From assembly GCF_012935695.1 (NCBI RefSeq), contig NZ_CP052859.1, positions 2,211,001-2,275,000 on the forward strand: DNA of 64,000 nucleotides, written 5' to 3'. A program made the position numbers and the translations under genes. The notes under the pieces are model-generated. The model did no database searches and was not told the DNA's origin. It was given only the letters and a program-made list of their open reading frames with translations. This document shows, piece after piece, positions 8,653 through 17,597 of the stretch (the stretch's first letter is position 1; each line of letters begins with the position of its first letter). Origin of the DNA: Pseudomonas sp. ADAK18. GTDB lineage: Bacteria; Pseudomonadota; Gammaproteobacteria; Pseudomonadales; Pseudomonadaceae.

Positions 8653-9357
8653 ATGGCATCCCCCTTAAACGGCAAGACGGTCATCGTGATTGGCGGCAGC
8701 AGCGGCATTGGAGCGGCCGTCGCCAGGGAGGCCACAGCTCGTGGCGCCCACGTGGTATTGGCCGGGCGGCGTTTGTCCTCGACGGTCGAGCATGGGGTGC
8801 GCAGCGAGCCGGTCGACGTGACCGACAGCGCGTCCCTACAACGTCTCTTCGAAAGCGTGGGGCGCTTTGATCACCTGGTCTACACCGCCGGCCCTGCAGT
8901 GCAGGCCAAGACGTTGATCGAGACCGACTTGAACGAAGCCCAGGCTAATTTCAATGTGAAACTCTGGGGTGCGTTGCGGGCGATTCAACAGGCACTCCCG
9001 TTCCTGGATGAGCAGGGCAGTATCAGCCTGACGTCGGGGCAGTTGGGGCGCAAAACCATTGCCGGGCAGTTCATCAAGACTGGCATCAATGCGGCCACCG
9101 AAGCCCTGGGCAAGCAGTTGGCCAAGGAACTGGCGCCACGGCGGGTCAATGTGATCAGCCCGGGGGTGATTGATACTGAGGCGTATGCAGGGTTGTCCGA
9201 GGAACAACGGTTGGCGATGTTTGCCAAGGCCGGTGGGGCGCTGCCAGTGGGGCGTGTGGGGCAGGCCGAAGAAGTGGCTGCCGGGTATGTGTTGGCCATG
9301 GAGAATGGCTTTATCACCGGCAGCGTGATTGATATCGACGGGGGTGGTTTGCTGTAA
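8653..9357 (+). CDS. SDR family oxidoreductase without the canonical YxxxK tyrosine
   Basis: A 234-residue Rossmann-fold short-chain dehydrogenase. The cofactor motif is VIGGSSGIGAAVA at the N-terminus, and the C-terminal VNVISPGVIDTEAY segment is typical. The start is ATG 8653 with GAGG upstream; an ATG at 8623 lacks a good site. At the catalytic position, where YxxxK is expected, the sequence reads AGQFIKTG. The lysine is kept but the tyrosine is replaced. The Ser position (SLTSGQ) looks kept. I recall a divergent bacterial SDR subfamily with this feature, so the enzyme may be unusual rather than broken. It is probably controlled by the divergent LysR gene. Confidence 0.85.
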   Translation: MASPLNGKTVIVIGGSSGIGAAVAREATARGAHVVLAGRRLSSTVEHGVRSEPVDVTDSASLQRLFESVGRFDHLVYTAGPAVQAKTLIETDLNEAQANFNVKLWGALRAIQQALPFLDEQGSISLTSGQLGRKTIAGQFIKTGINAATEALGKQLAKELAPRRVNVISPGVIDTEAYAGLSEEQRLAMFAKAGGALPVGRVGQAEEVAAGYVLAMENGFITGSVIDIDGGGLL

Positions 9358-9384
9358 CGCCGATCTTCCCTATTTACACAATCA

Positions 9385-9478
9385 AATGTGGGAGCTGGCT
9401 TGCCTGCGATAGCGGCAGTCCAGCCGCTACTGTGCTGACTGAACCACCGCTATCGCGGGCAAGCCCGGCTCCCACATT
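9385..9478. repeat. REPIN-type paired inverted repeat, family B
   Basis: The arm AATGTGGGAGCTGGCTTG, then CCTGCGATAGCGG, and its inverse CCGCTATCGCGGGCAAGCCCGGCTCCCACATT face each other in the gap between the convergent SDR and MFS genes. This is a second REP family, different in sequence from the family A copies elsewhere in the window. Confidence 0.85.
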
Positions 9479-9486
9479 GATCTCAT

Positions 9487-10797
9487 TTACACCTTTAGGG
9501 TCCGCGTCATCCGCAACGCCAACACACTCCCGGCGACAATCACCGCCGCCAGCAGGTACAGCGCCAAATCGGTCGACCCGGTAGCGTCCTTCACAAAACC
9601 GACGATATACGGGCTCAGGAAGCCTGCCATCTGGCCCATGGAGTTGATCAACGCCAGGCCACCCGCAGCAGCACCGGCGCTGAGCATGGCGGTCGGCACC
9701 GGCCAGAACATTGGCAGGCCGGTGAGGGCGCCCATGGTGGCGATGGTCAGCCCGAGGATGGCGATGGCCGGAGTGGTGGCGAAGTTCACCGCGATGATCA
9801 GGCCGATGGCGCCCATCAACATCGGTACCACCAAATGCCAGCGACGTTCCTTACGCAGGTCGGCGGAGCGGCCCACCAACAACATGAACACCGCCGCCAG
9901 CAGGTACGGAATCGCGCTGAGCCAGCCAATCACCAGGTTATCGCTGAACCCCATGTTTTTGATGATCGACGGCAGCCAAAAGTTGATGGCGTACACGCCG
10001 CTCTGGATGCAGAAATAAATCAGGCCGAAGGCCCAGATAGCGGGGTTCTTGAACACTTCCAGCAAGGAATCACTGGCGGTTTTCGGTTTGTTGGCAAGGT
10101 CCGTGGCCTGGTCGGCTTCCAGCACTTCGCGTTCATGGGCGCTGAGCCATTTGGCGTTGGCAAAACTGTCGCTGAGCAGGAAGTAGGCGAGGGCGCCAAG
10201 GATTACGGTCGGGATGCCTTGCAGCAGGAACATCCATTGCCAGCCCGCCAGGCCACCTTGGCCCGCCGCGAAGTGGTTGAGGATCCAGCCGGAGAACGGG
10301 CTGCCCAGCAAGCCGGAAACCGGAATCGCCGACATGAACAGCGCCATGATCCGTCCACGGCGGAACGTCGGGAACCACTGCGAGAGGTACAGCACCACGC
10401 CCGGGAAGAACCCGGCTTCGGCGGCACCGGTGAGCAGGCGCAGGGTGTAGAAATGCGTTGGTGTAGTGACGAACAGCAAGCAGGTGGACAGGGTGCCCCA
10501 GACAATCATCATCAGCGCAACCCAGCGCCGTGGACCAAACTTTGTCAACGCCAGGTTGCTCGGCACGCCGCACAGCACGTAGCCGATGAAGAAAATCCCG
10601 GCACCGAGGCCGTACACGGTTTCGCTGAACTTCAAGGCGTCGAGCATCTGCAACTTGGCAAAGCCGACGTTGACGCGGTCGAGGTAGTTGAACAAGTAGC
10701 AGATGAAAATGAAGGGGATCAGGCGCAGGGTAATGCGCTTGTATACGGCGTTTTTATCGTCATCGGTGGCCTGGGTGACAGCGGCGCTCTGTGACAT
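9487..10797 (-). CDS. MFS transporter, anion:cation symporter (ACS) family
   Basis: A 436-residue, twelve-segment major facilitator with the ACS signature YLFNYLDRVNVGFAKLQM after TM1 and a conserved RWVALMMIVWG segment between TM2 and TM3. ACS members take up organic anions such as tartrate, glucarate, galactonate or phthalate. It lies divergent from a CdaR-type regulator, which is followed by glycerate kinase. Glycerate or a sugar diacid that yields glycerate is therefore the likely substrate, but this is inferred from context only. Confidence 0.9.
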   Translation of the reverse strand: MSQSAAVTQATDDDKNAVYKRITLRLIPFIFICYLFNYLDRVNVGFAKLQMLDALKFSETVYGLGAGIFFIGYVLCGVPSNLALTKFGPRRWVALMMIVWGTLSTCLLFVTTPTHFYTLRLLTGAAEAGFFPGVVLYLSQWFPTFRRGRIMALFMSAIPVSGLLGSPFSGWILNHFAAGQGGLAGWQWMFLLQGIPTVILGALAYFLLSDSFANAKWLSAHEREVLEADQATDLANKPKTASDSLLEVFKNPAIWAFGLIYFCIQSGVYAINFWLPSIIKNMGFSDNLVIGWLSAIPYLLAAVFMLLVGRSADLRKERRWHLVVPMLMGAIGLIIAVNFATTPAIAILGLTIATMGALTGLPMFWPVPTAMLSAGAAAGGLALINSMGQMAGFLSPYIVGFVKDATGSTDLALYLLAAVIVAGSVLALRMTRTLKV

Positions 10798-10956
10798 GGC
10801 AGTCTCTCTTTATTATGATTTTTCGCGATGCGAGGGTAACGTTGATCGCCCAACGAGTCTCGGCCACCTTGCGGGGTGATGTCTTTGTGCTTGCGCACAG
10901 TGAAGCATCGTTTGCGCTGTGCCTATGAACAACCCGTTTTCAAGGAAATTAGCCCC

Positions 10957-12057
10957 ATGTTTGAGCTGGATCATGACCTGGCGCAGGATATCGTCGATCG
11001 CACCATGGCGATCCTGCCCTATAACGTCAACGTCATGGATAGCCAGGGCCTGATTCTCGGCAGTGGCGAACCGGAGCGGATCAACACCCGACATGAAGGC
11101 GCGCAACTGGTGCTAGCCAACGGCCGGGTGGTGGAGATCGACGGCCAGACTGCCAAGCATCTCAAGGGCGTGCAACCGGGGATCAACCTGCCGTTGTTGC
11201 ATGATCAACGCTTGATCGGCGTGCTGGGCATCACCGGTGAGCCGGAGCTGTTGCGTACTTACGCTGAACTGGTGCGCATGACCGCCGAAATGCTGGTCAG
11301 CCAGCGCCACCAACAGGCCGAGCAACAATGGCGGCGCCAGCGCTGCGATGATTTGCTGGCGTTGCTGCTGGCCGAGACTGGCGATTCGCCGAGGTTGGTG
11401 GACGAGGCGCAGCAGTTGGGCCTCAAGCCGCAACTGCCGCGCACGCCGTACTTGTTTGAGTTGGGCGTCGGCCAGTCGGCGGAGGCCTTGAGCGCGTGGC
11501 TGATGCTGCGCTATCCGGACAGTTGGTGCGTCAGTTCTGCACAGTTTTCGTTGTTGTGGTGCCGGCCGGCGTCGGTGCCGGTGGACAATCTGCGGCTGCT
11601 GGAGAAGCTCGAGGGCCTGGGCTGGAACATCCTGCGGGTGGCGGTGGGTGGGCAGGCCGATGGGCTGGCGGGACTGCGTCGCTGCTATCGACGGGTCGGC
11701 GACTTGCTGGCCTACGGGCGTGATGTACTGCCGCAGTCGCGCTTGCTGACCCTTAACCGCTATCGCCTGCCGGTGATGCTCTGGCGTCATCGCAACGACG
11801 ATGCCCTGGACGAACTGCTCAACCCATTGCGCAAGGTGTTGGCCAAGGACAGCAACGGCCAATTGCAGGCAACCTTGCGCAGTTGGTGCGAACACGACGG
11901 GCAAAGCCAGGCCTGCGCCGATGCCTTGGGCATCCACCGTAACAGCCTGCGCTACCGCATGGAGCGGATTGCCGAGTTGAGCGGGGTCGATCCATTGACC
12001 CTGGACGGGATGCTGGCGCTGTACCTGGGCGTACAGCTGTTGCCGCAGGCTTTGTAG
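10957..12057 (+). CDS. CdaR-type sugar diacid regulator
   Basis: A 366-residue regulator. The N-terminal half is the putative sugar diacid recognition domain (DIVDRTMAILPYNVNVMDSQ, then INTRHEGAQLVLANGR and INLPLLHDQRLIGVLGITGE). The C-terminal end is a PucR-type helix-turn-helix (ADALGIHRNSLRYRMERIAE). The start is ATG 10957 with AAGGAAA upstream. In E. coli CdaR activates glucarate, galactarate and glycerate genes. Here it sits between an ACS permease (divergent) and a glycerate kinase (downstream, 97 bp), which fits that role. Confidence 0.93.
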   Translation: MFELDHDLAQDIVDRTMAILPYNVNVMDSQGLILGSGEPERINTRHEGAQLVLANGRVVEIDGQTAKHLKGVQPGINLPLLHDQRLIGVLGITGEPELLRTYAELVRMTAEMLVSQRHQQAEQQWRRQRCDDLLALLLAETGDSPRLVDEAQQLGLKPQLPRTPYLFELGVGQSAEALSAWLMLRYPDSWCVSSAQFSLLWCRPASVPVDNLRLLEKLEGLGWNILRVAVGGQADGLAGLRRCYRRVGDLLAYGRDVLPQSRLLTLNRYRLPVMLWRHRNDDALDELLNPLRKVLAKDSNGQLQATLRSWCEHDGQSQACADALGIHRNSLRYRMERIAELSGVDPLTLDGMLALYLGVQLLPQAL

Positions 12058-12154
12058 AAATGAACAATAAACCCCGTCCGCACTTGTGCAACGGACCGGC
12101 GTTATTGCCGATGCCAACTGGCAGCATGGGCGTTATAAAAACCGGAGAACGCCC

Positions 12155-13297
12155 ATGAAAATCATCATCGCCCCCGACTCGTTCAAGGACAGCCTGAGTG
12201 CCGAAGGCGTGGCCCAGGCCATTGCCGAAGGGTTGGCGCAGGTCTGGCCCGACGCCGAGCTGATCAAGTGCCCGATGGCGGACGGTGGTGAAGGCACGGT
12301 GGAGTCGTTGCTCGCCGCCTGCAACGGCGAACTGCGCAGCCAGCGAGTGCAGGGGCCATTGGGCGGTACGGTTGAAGCACGCTGGGGCTGGTTGGCCGAG
12401 AGTGCGACGGCGATTATTGAAATGGCTGAAGCCAGCGGCTTGCAATTGGTGGCTACGGGTAAGCGAGATGCCTGCTCCAGCACGACGTTCGGCACGGGTG
12501 AACTGATCCGCGCAGCCCTGGATGCTGGCGCCCAGCGCATCATCCTGGCGATTGGCGGCAGCGCCACCAATGACGGTGGTGCGGGTGCCATGCAGGCCTT
12601 GGGTGTGCAATTGCTGGATACCGAGGGCGCGATTCTCCCCAGCGGTGGCCTGGCGCTGGCGAAGCTTAAGCACATCAGTCTTGAGCAAGTGGACCCGCGC
12701 CTGGCTCAGGTACGCTTCGAAATCGCCGCCGACGTCAACAATCCACTGTGCGGCCCTCATGGCGCTTCGGCGATTTTCGGCCCACAAAAAGGTGCCAGTC
12801 CCCAGCAGGTGGAGCAGTTGGACCAGGCCCTCGGGCATTTTGCCGATCACTGCGCCCTGGTCTTGCCCAGAGACGTGCGCGATGAGCCGGGCAGCGGTGC
12901 TGCGGGCGGCCTTGGGTTCGCTGCCAAGGCCTTTCTTGGTGCGCAGTTCCGCCCTGGTGTGGAAGTGGTGGCTGAGCTGGTGGGCCTGGACGCGGCCGTC
13001 CGTGGCGCCGACCTGGTGATCACCGGCGAAGGCCGTTTCGACGCCCAGACCTTGCGGGGCAAGACCCCGTTTGGTGTGGCGCGGATTGCCAAACAGCACA
13101 ACGTCCCAGTGATCGTGATTGCCGGCACCTTGGGCGACGGTTATGAGCAGATGTACGCCCATGGCGTCGACGCTGCCTTTGCCTTGCCATCCGGGCCGAT
13201 GAGCCTGGAGCAAGCTTGCAGCGACGCGCCACGGTTACTGCGCGAACGGGCTGCCGACATCGCGCGGGTATGGCGACTGGCGGCGCCCAAGGCTTAA
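12155..13297 (+). CDS. Glycerate kinase (GarK/GlxK family)
   Basis: A 380-residue kinase that phosphorylates D-glycerate, the last step of glucarate/galactarate and glyoxylate-derived glycerate use. Family signatures are MKIIIAPDSFKDSLSA at the N-terminus, CPMADGGEGTVESL, the glycine-rich LAIGGSATNDGGAG segment, and ITGEGRFDAQTLRGKTPFGV. The start is ATG 12155 with GGAG upstream. Its stop codon overlaps the stop of the convergent HDAC-like gene (13294-13297). Confidence 0.96.
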   Translation: MKIIIAPDSFKDSLSAEGVAQAIAEGLAQVWPDAELIKCPMADGGEGTVESLLAACNGELRSQRVQGPLGGTVEARWGWLAESATAIIEMAEASGLQLVATGKRDACSSTTFGTGELIRAALDAGAQRIILAIGGSATNDGGAGAMQALGVQLLDTEGAILPSGGLALAKLKHISLEQVDPRLAQVRFEIAADVNNPLCGPHGASAIFGPQKGASPQQVEQLDQALGHFADHCALVLPRDVRDEPGSGAAGGLGFAAKAFLGAQFRPGVEVVAELVGLDAAVRGADLVITGEGRFDAQTLRGKTPFGVARIAKQHNVPVIVIAGTLGDGYEQMYAHGVDAAFALPSGPMSLEQACSDAPRLLRERAADIARVWRLAAPKA

Positions 13298-14406
13298 GCC
13301 AAAAAGCCTTCCGCCAGTTGCTCGATCAACTGGCGCTGAAACCCCAGCAGTGCCTCCTTGGGCTGCTGCAACTGGATAAATTCCAGCATCGGATCATCCA
13401 CTGCCGTGCGAACCCCGGCCAACTCTTCAATCGTTGCCAGCCCGCAAAACGGCACATAGGCTTCGCTATAACCCCCTTCATGCACCAGCACCAGACGGCC
13501 CTGGCACAGCCGTTCGGCGGCTTGGCGCATGGCTCGGGTCATCAGGCGGAACGATTCACTGTGCAGCAACATGCGCGCCAGCGGATCGACGGCGTTGGCA
13601 TCGTAGCCGCAGGCAACGATGATCAGTTCGGGCTCGAAGCGCTCCAGAGCTGGCAGCACGATACGCTCCATGGCATGCAGGTAAGCGGCGTGACCGCTGC
13701 CCGGCGGCAGCGGGATATTGATGTTCGCTCCCAGGCCATCGCCGTGGCCGCGATCCTGTTCGCCGCTGTAGCCCGGCGGAAAGCAGCCGTCCTGATGCAG
13801 GGAAATGGTCAGCACGTCACCACGGCTTTCGAAAATCGATTGGGTGCCGTTGCCGTGGTGCACGTCCCAGTCGATCACGGCCACCTTGCCCAACCCATGG
13901 CACGCCTTGGCGGCCTCGATGGCGATGGCGATATTGGCCAGGAAACAAAAGCCCATTGCACCATCCGCGAGGCAGTGATGCCCCGGTGGCCGTGACAGCG
14001 AATAGGCATTGTCGGCTTGCCCGGTGAGCACTGCGTCCACGGCGGCCATGGTCAGGCCTGCGGAAAGCCGGGCGATGTCGTAGCTGCCCGGGCCGATGGG
14101 CGCTTGAGGTCCAAGGTCGCCACCGCCAGCGTCACTCAGGGCCTTGAAACGCTGTAGATACTTGGCGCTATGGACCCGCAGCAAATCCTCTTCGCTGGCC
14201 GCAATCGCGCTGTGCTGAAGCAGATGGCGACTTAATCCAGACACGTCCAGCAGGCTTTTCAGGCGCCGCTTGGTTTCCGGTGATTCGGCATGCCCGGTGC
14301 CCGCAGGCGGCTGCACCCAACCGCCTACGGGCAGGGTCAAGACATGGGCGCCGGCGCTGTGCCAAAGGCTCAATTCATCAAAGAAAAACGCAGTGTTTCG
14401 GGTCAT
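13294..14406 (-). CDS. Class II histone-deacetylase-like amidohydrolase
   Basis: A 370-residue zinc amidohydrolase. The active-site motifs are complete: the paired histidines in SRPPGHHCLADGAMGFC, the zinc ligands in AVIDWDVHHGNGTQS and the later Asp in ACGYDANAVDPLARM, and the tyrosine in VHEGGYSEAYVPFCGLA. The pattern closely resembles the bacterial HDAC-like amidohydrolase HDAH of Bordetella/Alcaligenes and is related to acetylpolyamine amidohydrolases. It is the last gene of a minus-strand cluster with an MFS permease, an outer-membrane barrel and a LuxR regulator. A role in deacetylating an imported small molecule is more likely than one on protein. Confidence 0.92.
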   Translation of the reverse strand: MTRNTAFFFDELSLWHSAGAHVLTLPVGGWVQPPAGTGHAESPETKRRLKSLLDVSGLSRHLLQHSAIAASEEDLLRVHSAKYLQRFKALSDAGGGDLGPQAPIGPGSYDIARLSAGLTMAAVDAVLTGQADNAYSLSRPPGHHCLADGAMGFCFLANIAIAIEAAKACHGLGKVAVIDWDVHHGNGTQSIFESRGDVLTISLHQDGCFPPGYSGEQDRGHGDGLGANINIPLPPGSGHAAYLHAMERIVLPALERFEPELIIVACGYDANAVDPLARMLLHSESFRLMTRAMRQAAERLCQGRLVLVHEGGYSEAYVPFCGLATIEELAGVRTAVDDPMLEFIQLQQPKEALLGFQRQLIEQLAEGFLA

Positions 14407-14436
14407 CGGAGTCTCCAGTCAGGCAGGAAAAGGGCT

Positions 14437-15600
14437 TCAGGCTTTGGCGCGGCTACTGAGGATCAGCCCCAGGGACAACAGGGTGATCCCGGCACCGCCG
14501 ATCAACAGCGGGGCAAACCCACCGCTGACCTCGATCAACCGTCCAGCGACGGCAGGCCCTATGGCCAGCCCGCCGCCAATCATCAGGTTGGAGGCATTCA
14601 TCAGTTTTCCCGTGGGGTCGAGGTCGGCCAGGCAGGCGAGGATCAGCGGCAGGATGAAGGTCCAAGTGAACTTGAACAGCAGCGCGGCCAGGGCAAACCG
14701 CAACAGCGTTGGCTGGCCCAGCAGCAACAGCACGGCACCGGCCATCAGGCCGTAGCCCAGGAACAACAGCAGCAGGCGCGGCAGACGGGTGCCGATCAGC
14801 GAGGCGCAACCGGCGCCGACAATGCCCATGACCGTGGCAATGGCGAGGATTTCGCCGCTGTGTTGCGGTGAAATCCCGGCGCTGGCGCTGATGGACCCGA
14901 TAAAGGTCCAGATGCCGCTTAGGCTGGTGTAGAAGGTCAGGACGCCGAGAATGCCCAGCGCGGCTTTGCCCCGTGAGCCGGGTATCGCCGAAGCCCCGGT
15001 TTGATGCGCGACCGGGCTGCCGGCCGGAAAACAGCGGGCCAATGGCAGCAACAGGGTCATCAACCCCGCAAGGATCAGGTAACAGGCGCCCAAGCCGTAG
15101 CGTGCGAACAGTCCGGGCAGCACACCCAGGCCAATGGCACCGACCACCAGCTGGCCCATCACCCACAACCCGTACACCCGGCTGGGGTTGGCCGTGGCGG
15201 CAGCGCTGGCCAGGCAAATGATCATCAGGGAACCGCCAGCCAGGGCGCTGGCAAAGCGCAAGGCGAGCAGGGTGCTGTAGGTGTCGGCCAGCATCGACAG
15301 CAGGTTGGCGGCGATAAACAACACACCGGCGACCAAGGCTGCCTGGCGCCAGTCCACCCGCTTCAGCCACCAGAAGGCGGGCAGGGTGGCGAGGCTCATG
15401 GCGCCCAGTTCGGTAGAGAACAGGTCGCCGATGCGTGACGGGCTCAGTTGCCATTGCCCTGCGAGTTGGGCCGCCACCGCCGGCGCGGTCATCAGGATGG
15501 TCGGGGTAATGGCGGCAAACAACACGATGGCCGCCAGCAGGCTCCAGGAGGTTGACGTCAGTGAGTGTTGGTCAGGTACGGCGTGAGTCTGAGTGTTCAT
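14437..15600 (-). CDS. MFS transporter in the HDAC-like cluster
   Basis: A 387-residue major facilitator protein with about twelve hydrophobic segments. The start is ATG 15600 with GGAG upstream; an earlier ATG at 15633 overlaps the neighbouring gene and lacks a site. It lies 30 bp upstream of the HDAC-like amidohydrolase and just downstream of an outer-membrane barrel gene, so the three are probably co-transcribed. The substrate is unknown. The cluster suggests uptake of an acetylated amine or amide. Confidence 0.88.
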   Translation of the reverse strand: MNTQTHAVPDQHSLTSTSWSLLAAIVLFAAITPTILMTAPAVAAQLAGQWQLSPSRIGDLFSTELGAMSLATLPAFWWLKRVDWRQAALVAGVLFIAANLLSMLADTYSTLLALRFASALAGGSLMIICLASAAATANPSRVYGLWVMGQLVVGAIGLGVLPGLFARYGLGACYLILAGLMTLLLPLARCFPAGSPVAHQTGASAIPGSRGKAALGILGVLTFYTSLSGIWTFIGSISASAGISPQHSGEILAIATVMGIVGAGCASLIGTRLPRLLLLFLGYGLMAGAVLLLLGQPTLLRFALAALLFKFTWTFILPLILACLADLDPTGKLMNASNLMIGGGLAIGPAVAGRLIEVSGGFAPLLIGGAGITLLSLGLILSSRAKA

Positions 15601-15622
15601 GTTCAAGCTCCGGGAAGGTGAT

Positions 15623-16498
15623 TCAGAACACATGGACCAAGCGCAAAAGAGCGTCGGTGCCTGAGTAGCCGTTGGACGCCGCGACGTTTTGCGAAAGGCT
15701 GAACATCAGTTGGTTCTGCCGGTCGAGCCAGTGCCCGACTTCAAAACCGACCTGGGTGTAGCGCTTGTGGGTGTCGTCGATGCGCTGGTTGTTGATGCGT
15801 AACTCGCCGCCATCGGCCTGGATCAGCCGCAGCGCGCCGTAGGTGCTGGGGGTGAAGTCATAGGAGGCAAAGGCTTGCAGGCGATACAGCGGGTCTTGCT
15901 TGAGGTTGTTGCCGAAGTAGTCGTCGTTCTTGCCGTAGAGCTGGGCTTCGAGGTTGGCTTCCAGCACCCACTTTTCGCCAAAGCCCTGGGTGTAGTTGTA
16001 AACGAAGGTCGCGCCCCAGCGATTGGCGCCGGGCGACACGTCCGGGTTGTTGCTGTGGTATTCACCCACGGGCAGGGTGATCAGCGTCAACAGGCCGCTG
16101 TAGGTACGGGACGCCGGGTCGTTGATGAAAAATACGGTGCCGCCGACTTGGGGATCGCCAAATCCGCTCTCGCCGGTATGCCCGCTGGCACCGGGCAAGC
16201 GGGCGTTGATGTCGGCAAACGGCAGGATAAATTGCGGGGTACACAAGGTGCCGCACAGGTCCGTGAAAAACACTTGTCGGTAGGCCACGGCGTTGACCTT
16301 CAATTCGGCCTTGCCAGTGGTGTCCGCCGGGCCATGGAAATCACCGTCGCGGGTGGCGGGCAGATACAGCACGCCAAGGCTGGTGCCAGGCGGTGCGCCG
16401 AAAAAGTCCCGGGCGTTGAGGTCGGCGGCCTGGCTATTCAGGCACAGCAGGGGGCCGCCCAACAGCAAGGTCAGGTTACGCAAGGTTCTGTGCTTCAT
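15623..16498 (-). CDS. Outer-membrane beta-barrel, phenol-degradation MetA-like transporter family
   Basis: A 291-residue protein with a signal peptide cut after LCLNSQA. Alternating strands then follow (SLGVLYLPATRDGDFHG, GFGDPQVGGTVFFINDP, TLPVGEYHSNNPDVSPGANR), ending in a terminal aromatic residue (LLRLVHVF), as in outer-membrane barrels. The LPVGxY and PGANRW motifs are typical of the MetA-pathway transporter family (PF13557), which is linked to uptake of hydrophobic or aromatic compounds. The start is ATG 16498. It is co-directional with the MFS and HDAC-like genes. Confidence 0.82.
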   Translation of the reverse strand: MKHRTLRNLTLLLGGPLLCLNSQAADLNARDFFGAPPGTSLGVLYLPATRDGDFHGPADTTGKAELKVNAVAYRQVFFTDLCGTLCTPQFILPFADINARLPGASGHTGESGFGDPQVGGTVFFINDPASRTYSGLLTLITLPVGEYHSNNPDVSPGANRWGATFVYNYTQGFGEKWVLEANLEAQLYGKNDDYFGNNLKQDPLYRLQAFASYDFTPSTYGALRLIQADGGELRINNQRIDDTHKRYTQVGFEVGHWLDRQNQLMFSLSQNVAASNGYSGTDALLRLVHVF

Positions 16499-16625
16499 GG
16501 CAAGGCGTCTCGTGTGAATTGTTATTGCGGCGACATCGCCGGTACGCGGCAGCTGGAAAATGGGCAAAGCACGCCCGTGGCCGTCAAAACGACAGCGCAA
16601 AAAGAATCAGGGGACGGGTGAGAGG

Positions 16626-17597
16626 TCAGTCGGGCGGGGCGTGCAACAGGTGCGCGATCCGCGCCTTGTCCTTGACCCCAAGCTTGCTGTAGATGGCGCG
16701 AATGTGATGCCGCACGGTGTTGGGCGACAGGCCCAGGTCTCGGGCGACCTCCTTGTAGGTCTTGCCTTCGCCAAACCCCTGGGCGACGTCGTTTTCCCTC
16801 GGGCTGAGCTGGGGCAGCCCACGGTTGATCCGCGCGGCCAGCAGGAACTGGTTGCCTACTGCCGACGCCTCGATCTGCACCTGCTTGCCGTCATGGCCGC
16901 GCTCATCCAGCGTCACGGGCAGGGTGGGGCCGCTCCACTGTGGCCACTCACTGAGCAACAGGTCGACAAACCCGCCTTCGGCGCACTGCAACACCCCGCG
17001 CTGGTCACACACCGCCAAGGCCAGGTTGCGCGGGCTGGTCAGGGTCTCGCGCATGGCCACCAGGGTGCGGATCTGATTCGCCGACACCGCAGCCACCAGA
17101 TGCAGCATCAGGTTGTTGAGGAGTTGGCAGTCCTGTTCGTTGAACCGTGGTGCATCGGGGCGGCGGTAAAGGGCCAGGTGATCACTGAGGTGGGTGTGAG
17201 GGTCGACGTACACCACGCAGAGCAGTTGGCCAATGCCATAGCGCTCGCCCAGCCAGTTCAGCCCCGCACCATTGGCCGGGTCACGCATGTCGACAATCGC
17301 CGCCTGGCCTGGCGCCTTGTGGACCAGGCCCACCGTGACATCGACATGACGGATCGATTGCCAGTCCGGCAGGTAGCTCGGTGGCAGGTTGTACAGGTGG
17401 CAGCTGTGTTCTTCCGGCAAGCCCTCGATCAACGCGGCGCGGCCCCACCAGGCGCTGTCGAAGGCCATCAGTTGGCTGATCCGTGCCAGGGCGTGCCGGT
17501 GGAAGTGCTCTATATCCTGATGCTGCGCCAGGCGCTGCAAATCCAGGGTCAGGGTACTGAAAGCCTGCAACAGGCTGGCGTGATCATCGCGGCGCAT
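16626..17597 (-). CDS. LuxR family transcriptional regulator
   Basis: A 323-residue regulator with a C-terminal LuxR helix-turn-helix (LSPRENDVAQGFGEGKTYKE, then LGLSPNTVRHHIRAIYSKLG). A long N-terminal region of about 250 residues looks GAF/PAS-like and has no autoinducer-binding signature that I can see. The start is ATG 17597 with GAGGA upstream. It is the first gene of the minus-strand cluster that includes the barrel, MFS and HDAC-like genes (127 bp to the next start), and it probably controls them. Confidence 0.9.
   Translation of the reverse strand: MRRDDHASLLQAFSTLTLDLQRLAQHQDIEHFHRHALARISQLMAFDSAWWGRAALIEGLPEEHSCHLYNLPPSYLPDWQSIRHVDVTVGLVHKAPGQAAIVDMRDPANGAGLNWLGERYGIGQLLCVVYVDPHTHLSDHLALYRRPDAPRFNEQDCQLLNNLMLHLVAAVSANQIRTLVAMRETLTSPRNLALAVCDQRGVLQCAEGGFVDLLLSEWPQWSGPTLPVTLDERGHDGKQVQIEASAVGNQFLLAARINRGLPQLSPRENDVAQGFGEGKTYKEVARDLGLSPNTVRHHIRAIYSKLGVKDKARIAHLLHAPPD

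Noticed and set aside
11113..12117. Open frame of 334 codons on the minus strand
   Set aside because: Antisense shadow of the CdaR-type gene; rich in Gln, His and Arg with low complexity.
11819..13213. Long open frame (464 codons) on the minus strand
   Set aside because: It lies opposite the CdaR and glycerate kinase genes, its protein has no recognisable domain, and the plus-strand genes have clear family motifs. It is a high-GC shadow.
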